DNA of 64,000 nucleotides from Hallella colorans (lineage in GTDB: Bacteria > Bacteroidota > Bacteroidia > Bacteroidales > Bacteroidaceae): the NCBI RefSeq assembly GCF_003096815.1, contig NZ_QENY01000001.1, positions 124,001 through 188,000 on the forward strand, in the 5' to 3' direction. Numbering within the stretch: position 1 is the stretch's first letter; the number at the start of each line of letters is the position of its first letter. The position numbers and the translations under genes are program-made. The notes under the pieces were generated by a model that saw nothing but the letters and a program-made list of their open reading frames with translations, did not search any database and was not told where the DNA came from. Of the stretch, positions 63,914-64,000 are shown piece by piece.

Positions 63914-64000
63914 TATTACTAACGGATTTCCAAAACTATGCAAAACAGAGATAAATAGTAATTGTATTGAATTTCTATCATGTACTACAGAAGAACTATA

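Larger units (their letters stand above)
38257..64000. mobile_element. Bacteroidales-type integrative conjugative element (right end outside window or unresolved)
   Basis: From tRNA-Ser onward the genes form a conjugative element: tyrosine recombinase, DUF1896, PcfK-like, PcfJ-like, cargo operon, tra genes on the minus strand, and mobABC on the plus strand. Gene content and order match the CTnDOT-like class. The last element-type gene is the coupling protein, which ends at 61546. Beyond it lie broken genes and an IS30 fragment. No regulatory rteABC and no antibiotic resistance gene was recognised. Confidence 0.75.

Noticed and set aside
61547-64000. Right attachment site of the ICE
   Set aside because: I looked for the tRNA-Ser 3' end and saw no copy; the boundary is left open.
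1-64000. CRISPR arrays, rRNA genes and antibiotic resistance genes
   Set aside because: No regularly spaced repeats, no rRNA sequence, and no recognised resistance protein were found in the window.

Overview
The window looks like a chromosome segment of a Bacteroidales bacterium, most likely Prevotellaceae. Supporting signs are promoters of the Bacteroidota type (TAnnTTTGC near -7, TTTG about 19-20 bp upstream), weak ribosome binding sites, lineage-typical families (DUF4295 beside L28/L33, DUF6452/DUF6048, DUF4199, DUF5715), and from 38 kb on a Bacteroidales-type integrative conjugative element (ICE). Species cannot be fixed from the sequence alone.

Region 1 (1-38256) is ordinary chromosome with a few accessory spots. 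It opens with the 3' part of pheS, then a decayed IS30-type transposase (about 904-1136) and an ABC-type ATPase/DUF4435 TOPRIM pair resembling the PARIS defence architecture. A TraB/GumN protein, a ZIP metal transporter and a 351-residue Lys/Asp/Ala-rich repeat protein follow. Next come a class A penicillin-binding protein, pyrBI, glyA, phoH, and a run of biosynthetic genes on the + strand (purC, menG/ubiE, aroE, purM, a HARE-HTH/PD-(D/E)XK protein, prfA, pyrF). A minus-strand SRP RNA plus tRNA-Thr unit with its own terminator separates these from a second + strand run: DUF4199, GT2, DUF6452, DUF6048, ApbE, Crp-like regulator, M3 peptidase, dCMP deaminase, S41 protease, 5-FTHF cyclo-ligase and ansA. 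The minus-strand group map, tsaD, cinA-like, rpmB, rpmG and DUF4295 closes the region.

Region 2 (38257 to at least 61546) is an ICE at the 3' end of tRNA-Ser(TGA). Its left end holds a tyrosine recombinase whose promoter is studded with TGCTACA repeats, then DUF1896, two strongly foldable non-coding stretches (40307-40432 and 41025-41142), PcfK-like and PcfJ-like genes, and a truncated ICE gene. A compact three-gene minus-strand cargo operon (43862-45177: small protein, RusA-like resolvase, PD-(D/E)XK nuclease-like protein) sits between this and the transfer genes. The tra operon runs on the minus strand from a ParA-like gene to a GH24 lysozyme; it encodes the mating channel, with no traP or traH visible. 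A divergent mobABC unit (relaxosome protein, relaxase, coupling protein) lies across a repeat-rich intergenic region that probably holds oriT.

Region 3 (61547-64000) is decayed, AT-rich material: a frameshifted lipoprotein gene, a 5'-truncated IS30 transposase, an intact lipoprotein gene and a frameshifted secreted-protein gene. No copy of the tRNA-Ser 3' end was seen here, so the right ICE boundary probably lies outside the window. The strongest candidates for undescribed biology are the cargo nuclease operon, the two structured RNAs in the ICE, the TOPRIM/ATPase pair and the LEA-like repeat protein.
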